From Albifimbria verrucaria (Eukaryota; Ascomycota; Sordariomycetes; Hypocreales; Stachybotryaceae), in contig JAHREC010000045.1 in NCBI GenBank assembly GCA_020081605.1, positions 992,001 to 1,056,000 on the forward strand: 64,000 bases of DNA, written 5' to 3'. The notes below the pieces were generated by a model. It had not been told where the DNA came from and searched no databases. It saw only the letters and a list, made by a program, of their open reading frames with translations. Below, in pieces: positions 21,995-33,788 of the stretch. Every line of letters starts with the position of its first letter. Position 1 is the stretch's first letter. The position numbers and the translations under genes were made by a program.

Positions 21995-23309
21995 TCATGG
22001 CTCAGGCCCTCGTAACACTGCCGGGGCATAGCAGCTGACTTCCCTAGAATTGCTTCTCTCATGTCTAGCGTTTCTCTCTTCGCCTGTGCCTTGGGCACGG
22101 ATCGTGTTCATCTCAAAACTCTGCTCTATGGTGATTTGGGGTTTCGTGCATGAAGTCGTGTCTGACGAGGAGGCGTCCGGGACACCGCTAGACCGGGGGC
22201 CAGTACCACTGGTGTTCTTTTGTTTAATGTAACGACCTCCACCCGGAGTCCTGCTGCGAGCGTAGAGGTTGGATAGCAAAAGCTTGGGAAGGACGCGCAC
22301 GCCGAGCGCCTTGAGCGCAGGGACTGACGCGCACATGATACCGACATTGATCTCAATTCCTGACCAGATAGCGATATTTACTCCTTCGACTGTACAGCTC
22401 GTAAGCCACGTGAAATCATAAATGTTATTTTACAATTGTGACTTACCTGATTGCTTTGCGGGTGGCGCAACACCAATCTGATATAGAGAATGAAGGCGAA
22501 TGATGCTCATGGCGCAAGCCAATGCTCCGCAGGCAAACACTCCTACTAGGATGAACTTTTGTTTTCTCGGGATTTGCAGCTTGTGCAGCAGAGGAATCGG
22601 AAGCGCGAGCAGAATAAGGTCCGTCACGATGTTGATACCAGCATTTGCGAACGTGATAGCATTTCGATTCATACAGGTACCTTCTTCCATGAATGGATGC
22701 CAGTATTTTTCACCGGTACGCAAGTAAAGATCGTCCCGAGAATCGACCAGAGACTAGTTATAATGAGAATCACTAGTATGACCTTGATCGCTTTTTGTAG
22801 GGTCGCCGTTCGAAACACGCGATAGTACTGAAGTGTGATGGAAAGTTTGCAGAGCGCGATCGCTGTGTGATACAAGGGAATCGTGCCCCAAAGCGCCTGG
22901 AATCAGCGTTAGATGATTTGGAGTTGCCGACTGGGGATTTATATACCTTTAGGAAACTCGGCAATTCTTCCATGGAGCTTTGTCGACCGAGGCCGTACTT
23001 GATTTCTGGCCAAAGTCAGTTGACACTCAGCCGATGCGTGGTGTGTATGCGACGACTTACGAACCATAATGACTCCAAAGAACGCAATTGTGCTTGCCTT
23101 GATGGACCGTTAGCTACAGAATAAAACTCTGGAAACAGGCCGATTACCATGGAGCCAACAATAAGAAAATCATCTGGTCCTGGATTCTTAACCAAGAATA
23201 GGCGGGTATACATGCGCATGCAGACTGTGATGAAGGAGAGCGTCGTGAATACAGCCAGGCATGCTACTGCAGGTATGGCCGGCCCAGCGATCTCCATTTT
23301 CTCGACCAC
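21995..23309 (-). CDS. fungal rhodopsin-like (PTH11/SAT4-type) integral membrane protein
   Basis: Exons 23309-23148, 23097-23061, 23005-22947, 22896-22447 and 22389-21995; all introns are GT-AG and phases close. The protein has seven hydrophobic helices with family blocks TVCMRMYTRLFLVKNPGPDD after helix 1, a YHTAIALCKLSITLQYYRVF helix, FTCVPV before the conserved YWHPFMEEGTCMNRNAI, INIVTDLILLALPIPLLHKL and AIWSGIEINVGIMCASVPAL. This is the rhodopsin-domain family that includes PTH11-related receptors; there is no CFEM domain. The ~90-residue C-terminal tail is Ser/Arg/Thr-rich and cytosolic. One base is missing in the T-run at 22706-22710 (AAAAA where AAAAAA is needed). Start 23309 or the in-frame ATG four codons later. 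The ligand is unknown. Confidence 0.85.
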
Positions 23310-24648
23310 GGGATAAGGCCAAGGCCGCCCTGGGCGTTTGTCGTTGTGAAGGAAGCGTTTCGAGTATGCGATATGCTGTCCACGCAGAAAGAGGAACCAA
23401 GGGAAAACCTGCGAGGCTCAACATTCAAGTATTGGCGAACGAGGTCGCCAGCCACGCTGAAGGTGAGGGGGCCTGTGTCTGTTTCCAGGATCTCGTCTAC
23501 GGAGCTTCTTCCATCTTGGTATTAAAGGGCTAATTTTCCGAGGGGCGAAGGGCGGGCGAGACATTACATGACCAGTGTCTCAGACGTCTTCACGGCGACC
23601 AAAATTCATGTCTCGGCCGTTGGGATAAGTTGGGAAGCACGAATTGCTGGGAAGTAACAAGATTATTTTGCTTAATGGAAAGAGTACCGGGAGCATGGCT
23701 CTCAATAGCCATGAAAAACATGGGACTTCTGCATATAGCATCTCTGAGCCCCCATACGCTGGCAATGTGATCAGGCGCAAACGCTTTCTAGGACACTTTA
23801 TGACTGGTATGAAAGTAACAAAAGTATCACCCAGCTGAGCCTATTGTTTCTTTGTCCAGAAAGCTAATGAACTAGATGAACTCTGCCAGTAAGGGCGGAG
23901 AGGAAACTCAACTAGCAGTGCCTCCTGGAGCTAAGTCGAGCACTCCCCAGAAGTTAAACGTTTTGTACATGCTTTGCCCCAACATGCCACTCGAAGCGCA
24001 CCAGCCGGCGAGTGGACCTAGAACGCGTGCCTGTCTTGGACTTGAGACCGAGGCGGTACTGCCTTTGCTCGCTAGTCGCGCTTTTTATCAAAATGTCTTG
24101 CATGCTGCAAGAAAACCTGGCGAACGGGCAAGGGTTCCTTTTGCCCTTTCGTCAACACCGCAAAATGATATATCTTTGGCGTCTGACCGCTGCGCGATTA
24201 GTTCCTTCGGGACAGAGTGCCTCATCCCCAAAAGCAATACTGCAGTTCATCAGCCTCTACTGCGCACCAACTATGGCGAGACATCTACTGACTTCTCGGG
24301 GTTGAGGAGATGACCCTGATAGGTAACTTGACTGAAGGCTGGTCGGGATGGCCTTACCGCTAGCCAAGCCACAGAGCCTGACAGCGCATAGAACCCAAAA
24401 GTATTATTTCTCAGGCCCGTCAATGGGAATGCTGCACTTATGTTTCACGTGCGACCAATCGCGGGTGCCTTGATGCCACATGCGACCCGAGTATGAGTAT
24501 GCTTTACGTGATTTCTCCATTACCTCTCGATACTATAGGTCCAAACTCTCCCAACTTCAATACCACAGCAATAAGAGTAGTAGTATATACGAGGATAGAT
24601 CATTCTAGACTTAAGCTTAGTGCGCCCTGAGATTTGAAAGCCTCCACT
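23310..24648. other. intergenic, no supported gene
   Basis: 1.3 kb. A 145-codon plus-strand frame (23876-24313) shows no domain, signal or splice pattern and is probably chance. GACCCGAGT occurs at 24484-24492 (see the shared-motif finding). Confidence 0.55.
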
Positions 24649-26545
24649 TTACTTCATTCTCACGTCGTGGAGGTAGACATGGTCCTCACGATCCATTGGA
24701 GCATCAACGCGCATATTGAACTCTTCTTTTAGGTCCTCCAAAAACCCTGCGACTAAAGATCATGATTAGCAACTAACTAGAACCAAATCGAGAGAGGCTA
24801 CTTACGTAGAGCAGCCACTGCCGCGAAGCAACACGCCGTAATCCAGACAGCTCTAAAAGCGGAGCTATATGTGGCCAGCATCGTTTCTTCCGCAGCGAAT
24901 ATCATGCTCGGTGTAACATTTGGCAATTGAGACAGTGTCGAATGGTCGTGCGAAGTAAGGGATTTGACAAAGATTCCGACATCTGAAGCGTCCAGGCCCA
25001 GACGAATCGCTGTAGAAGCGACATCGCTTCCCAAATCACTCATCTTGTCCACAAACAAGGTGTTGTCTTGACAGTGTCAGCGAGTTCTGTGCGGTTTCAG
25101 AAGTTTTTGTACTTACATATCGCAAGTCCAATAGACCCGCCCAATGATCGAACACTGATGACAAGCCCTGTGGCAGTTGCAAGCAGCTCTGGCGGTGTTG
25201 AAAGTTGAGCAACTGTGATTAAAGAGCAAAGTGAAAGCCCCAATCCTGCACCAAGGAGAACAGGAATACCCCAAACAGCGTTCCCATCGCTTGGGCCAAG
25301 ACCAGCCATGACTGCAAAGAAGCTGACGAACAAAACGAATGCCGCCACTGTAATCCATCGTACCCTTTTGCTCACTGAGCAGTAGACTCCTGCGCACAAA
25401 GATGCAAAGATGGACACAATGAGCGGGATACTATATCTAACTCCCACCATGAGCGAACTCCTTTCATACATCACGCTCAGCTGAAAGGGAAGTATTGATT
25501 CGCAGCGAAGAAGGCAAGCCCTTCGCAAAAAGACATGCTAATGCGATGGGGAAATTTCGGCTTTTGAACAAGTCATGATGGAACATGCCATCGGTTTTCA
25601 ACAGGGCTTCATAGACAAAAAGAGCGACAAGAAGGACAAGCCCAAGGCTGAGAGTGACAGCCACATGAGGATCTGACCATGCAAAGGGGTTCTTAGACCA
25701 GGAAAGGCCAACGCAGGTCAGAATCAATGAGATCGCCAATAAACTGTAGCCAATCCAGTCAACCTGCCTCATTTTGGTTTTGAAGCTCAGAGTCATCTGC
25801 TTCTCCGTAGGCGGAGGTTGGTACAGGAGTGTTGCGAGTAGACTGGCGACACAAAAAGGGCCGCAGTCATATACCAGAAAATGCGAAATCCTTCAACTGC
25901 TGGATTTTGTCGGTTGTTCAGAGTACCGCCAACGAGCAGTGCAGTCACACCGCCTAGTCCGTTGGATAATAAATCCGCAGCCTGTCCCAAAGATCGGTAC
26001 TTGCGAGGGATGACTTCAGATGAGACGACGTGAAGAAGAGGCTGCGCCCCATAAGACAGACCCGTGACGGTGAAACCTGCAATAACCATGTCCATGGAGT
26101 TTGCTCTAGCCACGATGATGGAGCCGACGGCGCCGAGCATAGTGAGGATGACAAGAGACCATCTTCGACCCCAGTAGTCGGATAGCTGCGAAACAATAGG
26201 ACTCAGAACAACGGTAGCGATAGTGAGAGGAGAGCTGATCCAGACAGAGCGGGATGAGCCTCCAAATGTCGCTGCAATGGTTTGCGTTTGCTGCCAGACA
26301 AGTCAGTTACTTGATGGTCTGGACAATAATTCGGACGAACATACCGCTCCGGCTCCGACGATGTTGACGAGCTGTGCAAAGTATATGAGACAGACTGTGA
26401 ATATGGCCAGAAAAGTTCTCAGGCTTATACGAGGCATTCTTTCAATATCTTGATTGTTAGATACAGGAACGAAAAGTCGTACTGTACTCATTTTCTCGAT
26501 AGACAAACTCTTTGGGAGTTCTGTCTCAGATATTGAGTCGGACAT
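24649..26545 (-). CDS. MFS transporter, TRI12-like drug/toxin efflux family, three frameshifts
   Basis: Introns at 26344-26291, 25116-25067 and 24805-24747 (all GT-AG). The protein begins MSDSISETELPKSLSIEK and has a cytosolic N terminus, about 14 helices, SQLSDYWGRRWS (the MFS motif A region after helix 2), LSYGAQPLLHVVSSEVIPRK, GVTALLVGGTLN, LGAGLGLSLCSLITVAQL and ISVRSLGGSIGLAI. It ends in a short tail (EDHVYLHDVRMK). The layout matches the TRI12/fungal trichothecene-efflux-type family, whose members export or import diverse small molecules; the substrate here is unknown. Single bases are missing near 25851, 25529 and 25487, and conserved sequence continues through each break. It lies 830 bp from the TIM-barrel enzyme gene, read in the same direction, so a transport role for that pathway is plausible. 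Confidence 0.82.
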
Positions 26546-27373
26546 GGAGACTGTGGCCAACGCTACTGAAAGACAAATGAGGTAATGAAGTTACGAAAGC
26601 GGATTACAGGTTGAAGAAACTTTGCAGATTCGTGAAAGTTTTGACGGCTTGGAGGAATGGATGGACTTTGGTTTCTCAGTAGGAGTAGTGCTGAGAAGAT
26701 GGTAGCGCACGAGAGCATAGCCAGAGCCGTAGTTAAGTCTCGCGGTGATAGAGATGTGCGCTACTATGGGAAACGATTATCAGTGCTTGGTCAGTCATTT
26801 CTTTTCATGATAATTGCTTATGGCAAGCCTCCGCCTTGACCTTGTGACATTGGCCCCCAGGTCGGTAACGCGATGTGTCCTAGCACGCCAGTGCGCTTTC
26901 AATGGTGGATGGGGAGTGAGACAAACTAAGTCGATGGTTACAGTAGTAGATTGTTGATGGGATCAGTCAGTCGGTGAGAGGATTTTATACGACTAAGAAT
27001 CGAGCAGCCTGGCCGATATTGCCACAAGTATCCTGAGTCTCGCCTGAATCGATGGTGCCTGATCGATGATCCAGGTTTCTGCTACCTTGTGAGTCAACGT
27101 TCCTGATGAACAAGCAAAGGGACTCCATATACTCTGTGAATACGCTCAATAGCCTCACGAATCGTTTTGTGAATATATGGCTTGAAAAGTAAGCATACTC
27201 TTGGGGCTGGAACTCATCAACAAAAGCAAGTTGATTGCGTCTAAAAAACATTACAGGTCATCCTGATCCCAACAGGTGAGGCGGCATTCTGTATTTTCTT
27301 TCTGCGTGCGCTATTTCCATATGAGACAACGACTAACTTGAGAAATCGAGCATACCAGGTAGCCGGTTCCTCC
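26546..27373. other. intergenic, no supported gene
   Basis: 828 bp, MFS promoter side. Only short frames without features. Confidence 0.5.
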
Positions 27374-28454
27374 TCACGACGCCACGAGATCTTGCAAAGA
27401 TTTCATAGCAGCTTTAGTATACTCCTTCATGTCATAACCCCGGTCCTTCTCTCGCGTATCAAAGACCTCGATTGACAGCCAGGCTTTTGTTCCAGTGGCT
27501 AGAACAGCGTCTAGAACTTCCTTCACGGGAAGATAGCCACCGTGTCCAGGAGCGGCCGGAAATCGTGGCTCCAACGCGACCGGGCTGGCTGGCCATCCTC
27601 GTCAACACTGTTGGTCATTGGGGATCCATCTTGTAAGCATCAGACACCTGAAGAAGAAAAATCTTGTCGGGATCCACTGTCTGTGATAGTTCCTCTAGAC
27701 TCTTTTCCCAGCGGGTTTGCAGCTCGTCATCACCCTCCATCAGCCCTGTCTCAGTTGTTGGGTCTGCTAGTTCCGAGCCTGCGGTCTGGAAGGTGTCGAG
27801 ACAAAGGCCTAGGGCTGGCCGATTGGCTGTCTTGACGATGTCCCAGACAGATTTCCAGGTGGGAGCCCTGGTAGCCCAGCACCAGTTTTCATAGGCAATA
27901 CGAAAGCCCTTCTTGGAGAAGACGTCTGCTAGCTGGGCAAGGTCTTCGGCTAGCACGTCAATTGACGGATTTATATCATCTGCGTCGGATGATCCAATCT
28001 AGCCAAATCCATCATAAGAACTTCAATTACCAAGAGACGAAAGAGAGGAAATATGACGTACCTGCAACATATCTGTTCCGGCGGCTTCCATGACTTTCGC
28101 CCACCCCATAGCTCTGTGTGATGCATCCTCCCTCTCTTTGTCGAATCTCCCGACAGTCCAACCTTCAAAGCGCGGGAATGGTTGCAGCATGAGGACTTTG
28201 AGATTTAATTGATCAGTGATCGTCTTGACTTTGGCCGCAACTTCTGCAATTGAGTCATAATCGGTTGGGTCGATCTCTTTGCCCTTGATAGCGCGACCAT
28301 ACTCAAGAAGATCTGGCATGGCAAGCTCTATCCCATCGAAGCCGGCACCGCTGATTGCCTCAAGTTTCTCTGGCAATGCCTCCCCGGACTTGGACATGAG
28401 ACTGCATGTCGCGAATGAGGTGGGAACTGATCGCCCTCCTTTTACATCCAACAT
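27374..28454 (-). CDS. sugar-phosphate isomerase/epimerase-fold enzyme, 3-dehydroshikimate dehydratase-like
   Basis: Two exons (28454-28062 and 27998-27374; intron 63 bp). The TIM barrel matches the qa-4/3-dehydroshikimate dehydratase group of the xylose-isomerase-like superfamily: TSFATCSLM at strand 1, GFDGIELAMPDLLEY, KVLMLQPFPRFEGW (metal-site strand), RIAYENWCWATRAPTWKSVW, GLCLDTFQTAGSELADPT, DKIFLLQVSDAYKM, and the C-terminal HGGYLPVKEVLDAV. The metal-ligand Glu in AYENWCW and Asp in CLDTF are in place. The family reaction converts 3-dehydroshikimate to protocatechuate; related enzymes isomerise keto-sugars, so the substrate is not certain. Two single-base deletions, near 27616 and 27552, precede the C-terminal part. 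It is divergent from the SDR gene with 567 bp between starts. Confidence 0.8.
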
Positions 28455-29021
28455 GGTGAGCGATTGTGAGGTGTAAATGTACCGCTTTTATGAGGCTTGC
28501 TGGTTTGGAGATCTGATACCAGCTTACGAGCTCGTCGTATTTTAGCCTCGAAGAGATTATTTGAGTATCTTTGTACGTGTATTGCAATTTTACAATGACT
28601 TGGAGTAATGGAAGAATTCGAGAGCAATTGGTAATACTATCATGGCCTCAAACGCTTCTTGTGCTTTCTCATGAACGGATGACGTTACGAACTAATGGCC
28701 CCCATTTTCCCCATCCGCGAATTGACAGCCCTACCGCGAGCCTAGCAATTCTACACATCGTCATATATGCCATGCACCAAATAAACCACAAATAAATGTT
28801 TTTAACATCTCTGTTGGTGAATGTTCGTGTGGAGTCGATGCATGAAGCGCACATTGGCTCACCTTGACGTCAACAATGCCAGTCAGAGTGGTGATGTCAT
28901 GAACGTCAAGTACGAATGCAGCATGCCGCATCTTATTTACGATATATGAGACGCTCCACCCGTGGCACATCTTCCTTGCAAGTCACAGAAGCAAGTCTAT
29001 AATTTGGCTGCAATTATCATC
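28455..29021. promoter_or_regulatory. shared divergent promoter, TIM-barrel enzyme / SDR
   Basis: A 567-bp region between two outward-reading starts (28454 minus, 29022 plus). It contains GTGATGTCATGAACGTCAAG-like dyads near 28890-28910, but I cannot assign a factor. Co-regulation is inferred from geometry only. Confidence 0.5.
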
Positions 29022-30011
29022 ATGTCCGGAAAAGATGGCAAGTTCGGGCCCGTCCCCGTTGGGCAGACCCAGAATCTCCCAGGAAGTGAGCAGGACATGC
29101 AACCTAAGAGCGAGTCGACCAAGCTCGAAGGAAAGGGCCGATTCTACGAATACAAGGCGGCAGGAAAGCTCGAAGGGAGCAACGCACTCATCACCGGTGG
29201 AGAGTAAGTGGTTCATGTTTGACACTGCGGTTGTGCATGACTTACACAATTCTAGCTCGGGTATCGGTCGATCGGTCGCAGTCTTATTTGCACGCGAGGA
29301 GCCAATGTCAGCATTGTGTATCTGCCGGAAGAGCAACAGGATGCCGAAGAAACGAAGCAGATGGTCGAGAAGGAAGGTCGCGAGTGCCAGCTGATCCCGG
29401 GCGATCTTATGGACAACGAGACATGCAAGAAGGCCGTCGAGAAGCACGTTTCAAAGTATGGCAGCATTCACGTCCTGGTCAACAATGCCGCCAAGCAGAT
29501 TCAGTGCGAGAACTTCGAGGATATCGACTTGGATAATGTTGAGTCGACATTCCGCAGCAACATCCTGCAGATATTCGCCATGACCAAATACGCCCTGCCA
29601 CATATGGAGAAGGGTGCATCGTAAGCATATCTTGGTTCAATTTTACACACGATTCATCTTACTTACTCGGCTATAGGATCATCAACAGTACATCTACTGT
29701 TGCTTTCCGAGGAACTAAGGCTATGGTTGACTACGCCGCAACCAAGGGCGCTATTACATCATTCACCTACTCCTCTCGAAACAGCTTGCGCCTAGGGGCA
29801 TCCGCGTAAATGCCGTTGCCCTCGGTCCCGTTCATACCCCACTCCAACCCGCCTCCCGACCCCCGAGCAGATGGAAGGTTTCGGTTCCGGATCACAGCTC
29901 GGCCGAGCGGAGCAGCCAAGCGAGATTGCCCCGTCGTACGTTTTCCTCGCCAGTAAGGATTCTGAGGTATTCATGGGCCAGATTTTGCACGCCTACCCTC
30001 TGGGCGATTAA
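29022..30011 (+). CDS. short-chain dehydrogenase/reductase, three frameshifts
   Basis: Start ATG 29022; introns at 29204-29255 and after GAS near 29622 (both GT-AG). A hydrophilic lead of ~45 residues with LPGSEQDMQPKSESTKLEGKG precedes the Rossmann fold. Visible motifs are ALITGGDSGIGRSVAVLFA (TGxxxGIG cofactor loop), LVNNAAKQ (NNAG-type), INSTSTVAFRG (catalytic Ser) and DYAATKGA (YxxxK), followed by RGIRVNAVALGPVHTPLQP. The lead and motif style match the large 'general stress' SDRs (YhdF/YhxC-like, ~290 residues). One base is missing near 29298, 29772 and 29862, each in a short repeat; the C terminus (SYVFLASKDSE) ends at 30011. It would oxidise or reduce a sugar or polyol with NAD(P). Confidence 0.84.
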
Positions 30012-30553
30012 TTAGGTGCTTAAAAAACAGGAATGGGTGTATGAGAGGTTATGAACAATAGCTCATGATAGCGCAATAATGATTTCACATGCAATGCACG
30101 CATCTTGTAAGGACTTGGTGAATTTCCGAGTGATTGACATTACAGAATTACGAAATTTTTATTTGCACAGGGCAATCGAAGGTAGATGATAAGTGAGAAC
30201 CAACTATCACGATGGTTCAAACCCAGGCACGGCATTCAGCGTCCGACCGGCCACCACCTGTTATCTGAATGTGGCGAACAGGTGAGCGTGATAACATAAT
30301 TGGACAGAGGTATGCCAAAACCCAAAGATAACCAAGACATGCGTGAATAGGTTTCGTTGTAGGTGTCATTGCTCTATTTAAAAGTCCACTCACAGTCGAT
30401 TGATGATGGATGACATCACGAGGATTCCGATACACCCGAGACGTCAACAAGAATAAGATGCGTCCCAGTTGCAGCATAACTTGTGTAAGTCTAGACATTC
30501 CAATTAACTTCATGATACGCAAAAGTCCGGCCTAGGACAAAATTGTCATAAGG
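30012..30553. other. intergenic, tandem genes
   Basis: 542 bp holding the SDR 3' flank and the next promoter. No coding evidence. Confidence 0.5.
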
Positions 30554-32161
30554 ATGGAGTTCTCAAAGGTATAGTTCCCGGAACGTCCTGAAAAGAGCAT
30601 AAAACTAAACTTTCCCAGATAGGAATGATCGGGACCGGGAGCATGGGCTCTGGCATGTCCCTCCTGCTCGCAGAACATGGATATGAAGTTGTGTTCTTTG
30701 ATCCAGGTAGGTTTCGCTGCCTTACCATATCATGAAGACGCCTAGTCGGTAACAAATTACACATAGCCAAGGAGAATATGGAAGAACTCGAAAAGAATGC
30801 CAAAAACATTGGACTCAGTGACAAGATGAAGGGCCAAAAAGCCTGGAAGAGGTGTGTCGAAATGTAGAAGAAGGAAACAAACAAGGCCTCTTCATATTCT
30901 CGACACCTCATGGCGACCCAATTGACCAAGTGGTGGAAGGCATGCGCGAGCACCTTAGCAAAGGCGATATTCTCATCGATTGTGCAAATGAAAACTACGC
31001 TAGTACTCAACGCAGGCAAAGAAGTCTCAAGCCTGATGGTATCCATTACATAGGCTGCGGTGTCTCTGGGGGTACCAGAGTGCAAGAGCGGGCCCGTCTT
31101 TCTCACCTGGTGGTGACCCAGAGGTTCTGAACAAGCTAATGCCTTTCTTCAAACAACTTGCAGCCAAAGATCAGAAGGGGCGGCCATGTGTTGCTCCCGT
31201 GGGGCCTGGAGGAAGCGGACACTATGTGAAAACACTCCACAACGGCATAGAACAAGGCATGATGTCGGTGCTCGCCGAAACCTGGTCCCTACTTCACGTG
31301 GGCTTGGGACTCAGCAATGACGAAGTAGGGGATATCTTTGGCTCGTGGAACAAGGAAGGAATGCTTCATGACTGCTTCCTTATATCCATCGGCGCAGACA
31401 TTTTGCATCGAAAGGATGAAAATGGCGATTATGTCCTTGATAAAATCCGCGACAAGGTTGTTCAAGACGTCGACGACTCCGAGCTCACAGGCAATTGGAC
31501 TTGTGAGGAAGCAATGGCGCTGCACATGCCTGCGGCGACCATTGTCAGCAGCCATATGTTCAGGTACGAATCAGCATTCGCGTCGCAGAGAAGCGTGATC
31601 AAAGATGCCACGAAGGCTATCCAAGCATCAAAAATCGAGGTGGAGAATCAAAAAGAGTTCATCGACGCTGTTCACAGCGCTGTCTGCTTCGGGTTTCTAA
31701 GTTGCTTCGCTGAGGGGCTGAACATAATCCGAGCCAAAGACAAACAACAGGAATGGAATCTCGATTACCATAATATTCTTCAGCTCTGGCGAGGAGGCTG
31801 CATAATCCAGGCCGACGGCATCATCGACATTTTGGACCAGATGTATGCCCGCGCAGACCATTGCGAAGACGACATTTTTGAGAACGACGAGGTCGCAAAG
31901 GAATTGTCAACACGCGCTTCGGATATAAAGAAAGTCGTTCTCAAGGCGCTGGAAGCAGACCTGGTGATCCCATCAATTAGCCAGAGCTACGAGCACTTCA
32001 AGTATACAAGCTCAACTACTTTGCCAACCCAATTTATGGAGGCCCAGCTTGACTACTTTGGGAACCACAAGTTTGATACTTGGCAAGACCCTCCCGGTGG
32101 GCCAAAGAAGGGTAAACATCACTATGAGTGGAAGCCAGCGAAGGGGCGCATGGATGAGTGA
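30554..32161 (+). CDS. 6-phosphogluconate-dehydrogenase-like oxidoreductase, two frameshifts
   Basis: Three exons: the 5-codon mini-exon 30554-30568 (MEFSK), 30619-30706, and 30767 to the stop; introns 30569-30618 and 30707-30766. The N-terminal Rossmann domain opens IGMIGTGSMGSGMS (GxGxMG), with VVFFDP and LIDCANENYA. The catalytic helix reads GHYVKTLHNGIEQGMM, retaining the Lys and Asn of 6PGDH. The long all-helical C-terminal domain carries NWTCEEAMALHMPA, ILQLWRGGCII and LPTQFMEAQLDYFGNH, as in true 6PGDH rather than the short beta-hydroxyacid group. Missing bases are at ~30837 (A-run) and ~31070. It is probably a paralogue that decarboxylates a different sugar acid. It follows the SDR on the same strand. 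Confidence 0.86.
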
Positions 32162-33300
32162 TTATCACAAATGAGTGTTGCTCGTTGTGAGTAGGCTCTG
32201 TCGGCGGTCGGCGGCCATCGGATGCCGCCGTACAGAGTAGACTGGGTGAAGTAGTGGGACTGGCCGGGTTAATGCACAGGGTAGTTGATGAATGTTTGTT
32301 GGCCAATTAGGTTTCTGCTCCCTATCGTAAAATTACGTCGCAATTATCTTCGCGCCTCGAGCTTGTCAAACGTGGCACAGAAAGGTATCATGAGTTCCAG
32401 CTGAACCCTTGAGTTGTGGCTGGAGGCCATGATTTGAACCATGACACATCCTTGCGACGCCACGCCAAGACAATTGATTGATAGATAAGGACAATCACAA
32501 ATGACTGTGCTTTGCAAGCTTTGAAGAGTGGACATGCCTGCTAATCTCAATTTCATGTAGCGGTTTCTGAACTACAGAGAGGCATGCAGCGAAGGCGGGA
32601 TCACCCAAATATGAGGCGTTACCGTATCCACAGATTCGGGCAAGACTGTTGAATAACGAGGTCTTCGGTTAGCATGGGGAAAGACTTCATTCCTTCAGTT
32701 GCCAAGGACGTCGTCAAGCACAGGCATGCTACTTTAAAGTAATGGCCAGTACTGAAGATCTTCGCGATGCGATAAGACCCCTGTTCACAACGTTAAACGC
32801 CACTTGATGAGATACGCTCGGTCCTCCTGGCGAGAGCTGAAGCAGTACCGACCGTGTGGTTCGAACACGGATGAAATCATAAGGTATGTGGTGTTTCAGA
32901 CCACAGTCTCTTCCTCAGATGCACACATCCCGCAACTCTAGGCCCCCATACGTTGTTCTGGGGAAGCGGATTCGTGACTCTGATCAGTGGAGCCCTCCGC
33001 GGTCTCTGGTGGCTTGCAGGATGCATTCATCTCGGTAACAGCAGCACAGCAACCTGCAGACTATCGTCTAGGGCTGATCGCTGACACGTTCGGGTTGGTC
33101 ATCGACGTTGAAGCACATGGCTGGGGAATCATGATAATCCCAATAGCCGGGTTAAGCCTTGACACCTTCAACGCCTTTGTTCCAATTGAGCGCTGAACTA
33201 GCTATCTCTCCCTGCGCTCGTGTGGGGAACCATGGGCCTCCGTGCGCGGAGAAGCGAGGTTCTTCGGCTGATCGGTCTGACCATGCTTCAACCGTGCAGC
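32162..33300. other. intergenic, no supported gene
   Basis: About 1.1 kb 3' of the 6PGDH-like gene; frames under 90 codons without features. One AGATAAG lies near 32483. Confidence 0.5.
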
Positions 33301-33303
33301 TTC

Positions 33304-33627
33304 CTTATCAGGTGCAACTGCCAGAGATGCGCCTTTATCTCAAAGTGCAATGATAAGTTTACGCTTCCGGATAGGCTCGTCTCAACCCGCGTCTCCACCA
33401 ATACCGGCAGATGCGCCCCGGTGCCGGCGGCCGGCGGGCTTGTGTTCATCAGTACTTTCTTGTGTTCTGAACACAACAGGCAAAAATCAGAAGCTGTGAC
33501 ATGGTTTATGGCTGGGTCTGGAATTGTGGGGACGAATGTATGGGTGAGAAAGACCACGCAGAAGTGATGGTGGTTGTAAGGTTGTAGCAGGGATCTTATC
33601 GTCCTAAGTGCATCTGGTAGAGATAAG
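33304..33627. promoter_or_regulatory. cluster of five HGATAR sites in the urea transporter promoter
   Basis: GATA-factor consensus sites (HGATAR) occur at 33304-33310 (minus), 33335-33340 (minus), 33351-33357 (plus), 33595-33601 (minus) and 33621-33627 (plus), i.e. 160-485 bp before the DUR3 start. AreA/NIT2-type GATA activators turn on nitrogen-scavenging genes, and two or more close HGATAR sites are the usual functional arrangement. The sites are read from sequence; control by AreA is inference that fits the gene's job. Confidence 0.65.
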
Positions 33628-33788
33628 CCTTTGCCTTTACGCAAGCGCATGCAATTGTAGAGAGGAGGCGGATAGTGTAAGGATGAATATGTATAAAGAT
33701 TGTTGTCCCTCTGTGAATCTTGTTGGTTGCCTTCCAGCGACGGTTACTGGTGTATGCCTTGAATACCAACGACAAGCCGACCAACACC

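Noticed and set aside
23876..24313. 145-codon plus-strand frame
   Set aside because: No recognisable domain or splice pattern; a second overlapping plus-strand frame of similar length suggests chance.
14311..32161. Treating the broken esterase, SDR, 6PGDH-like and MFS genes as pseudogenes
   Set aside because: Catalytic motifs are complete on both sides of each break and the total corrected lengths fit the families; sequencing error is more likely.
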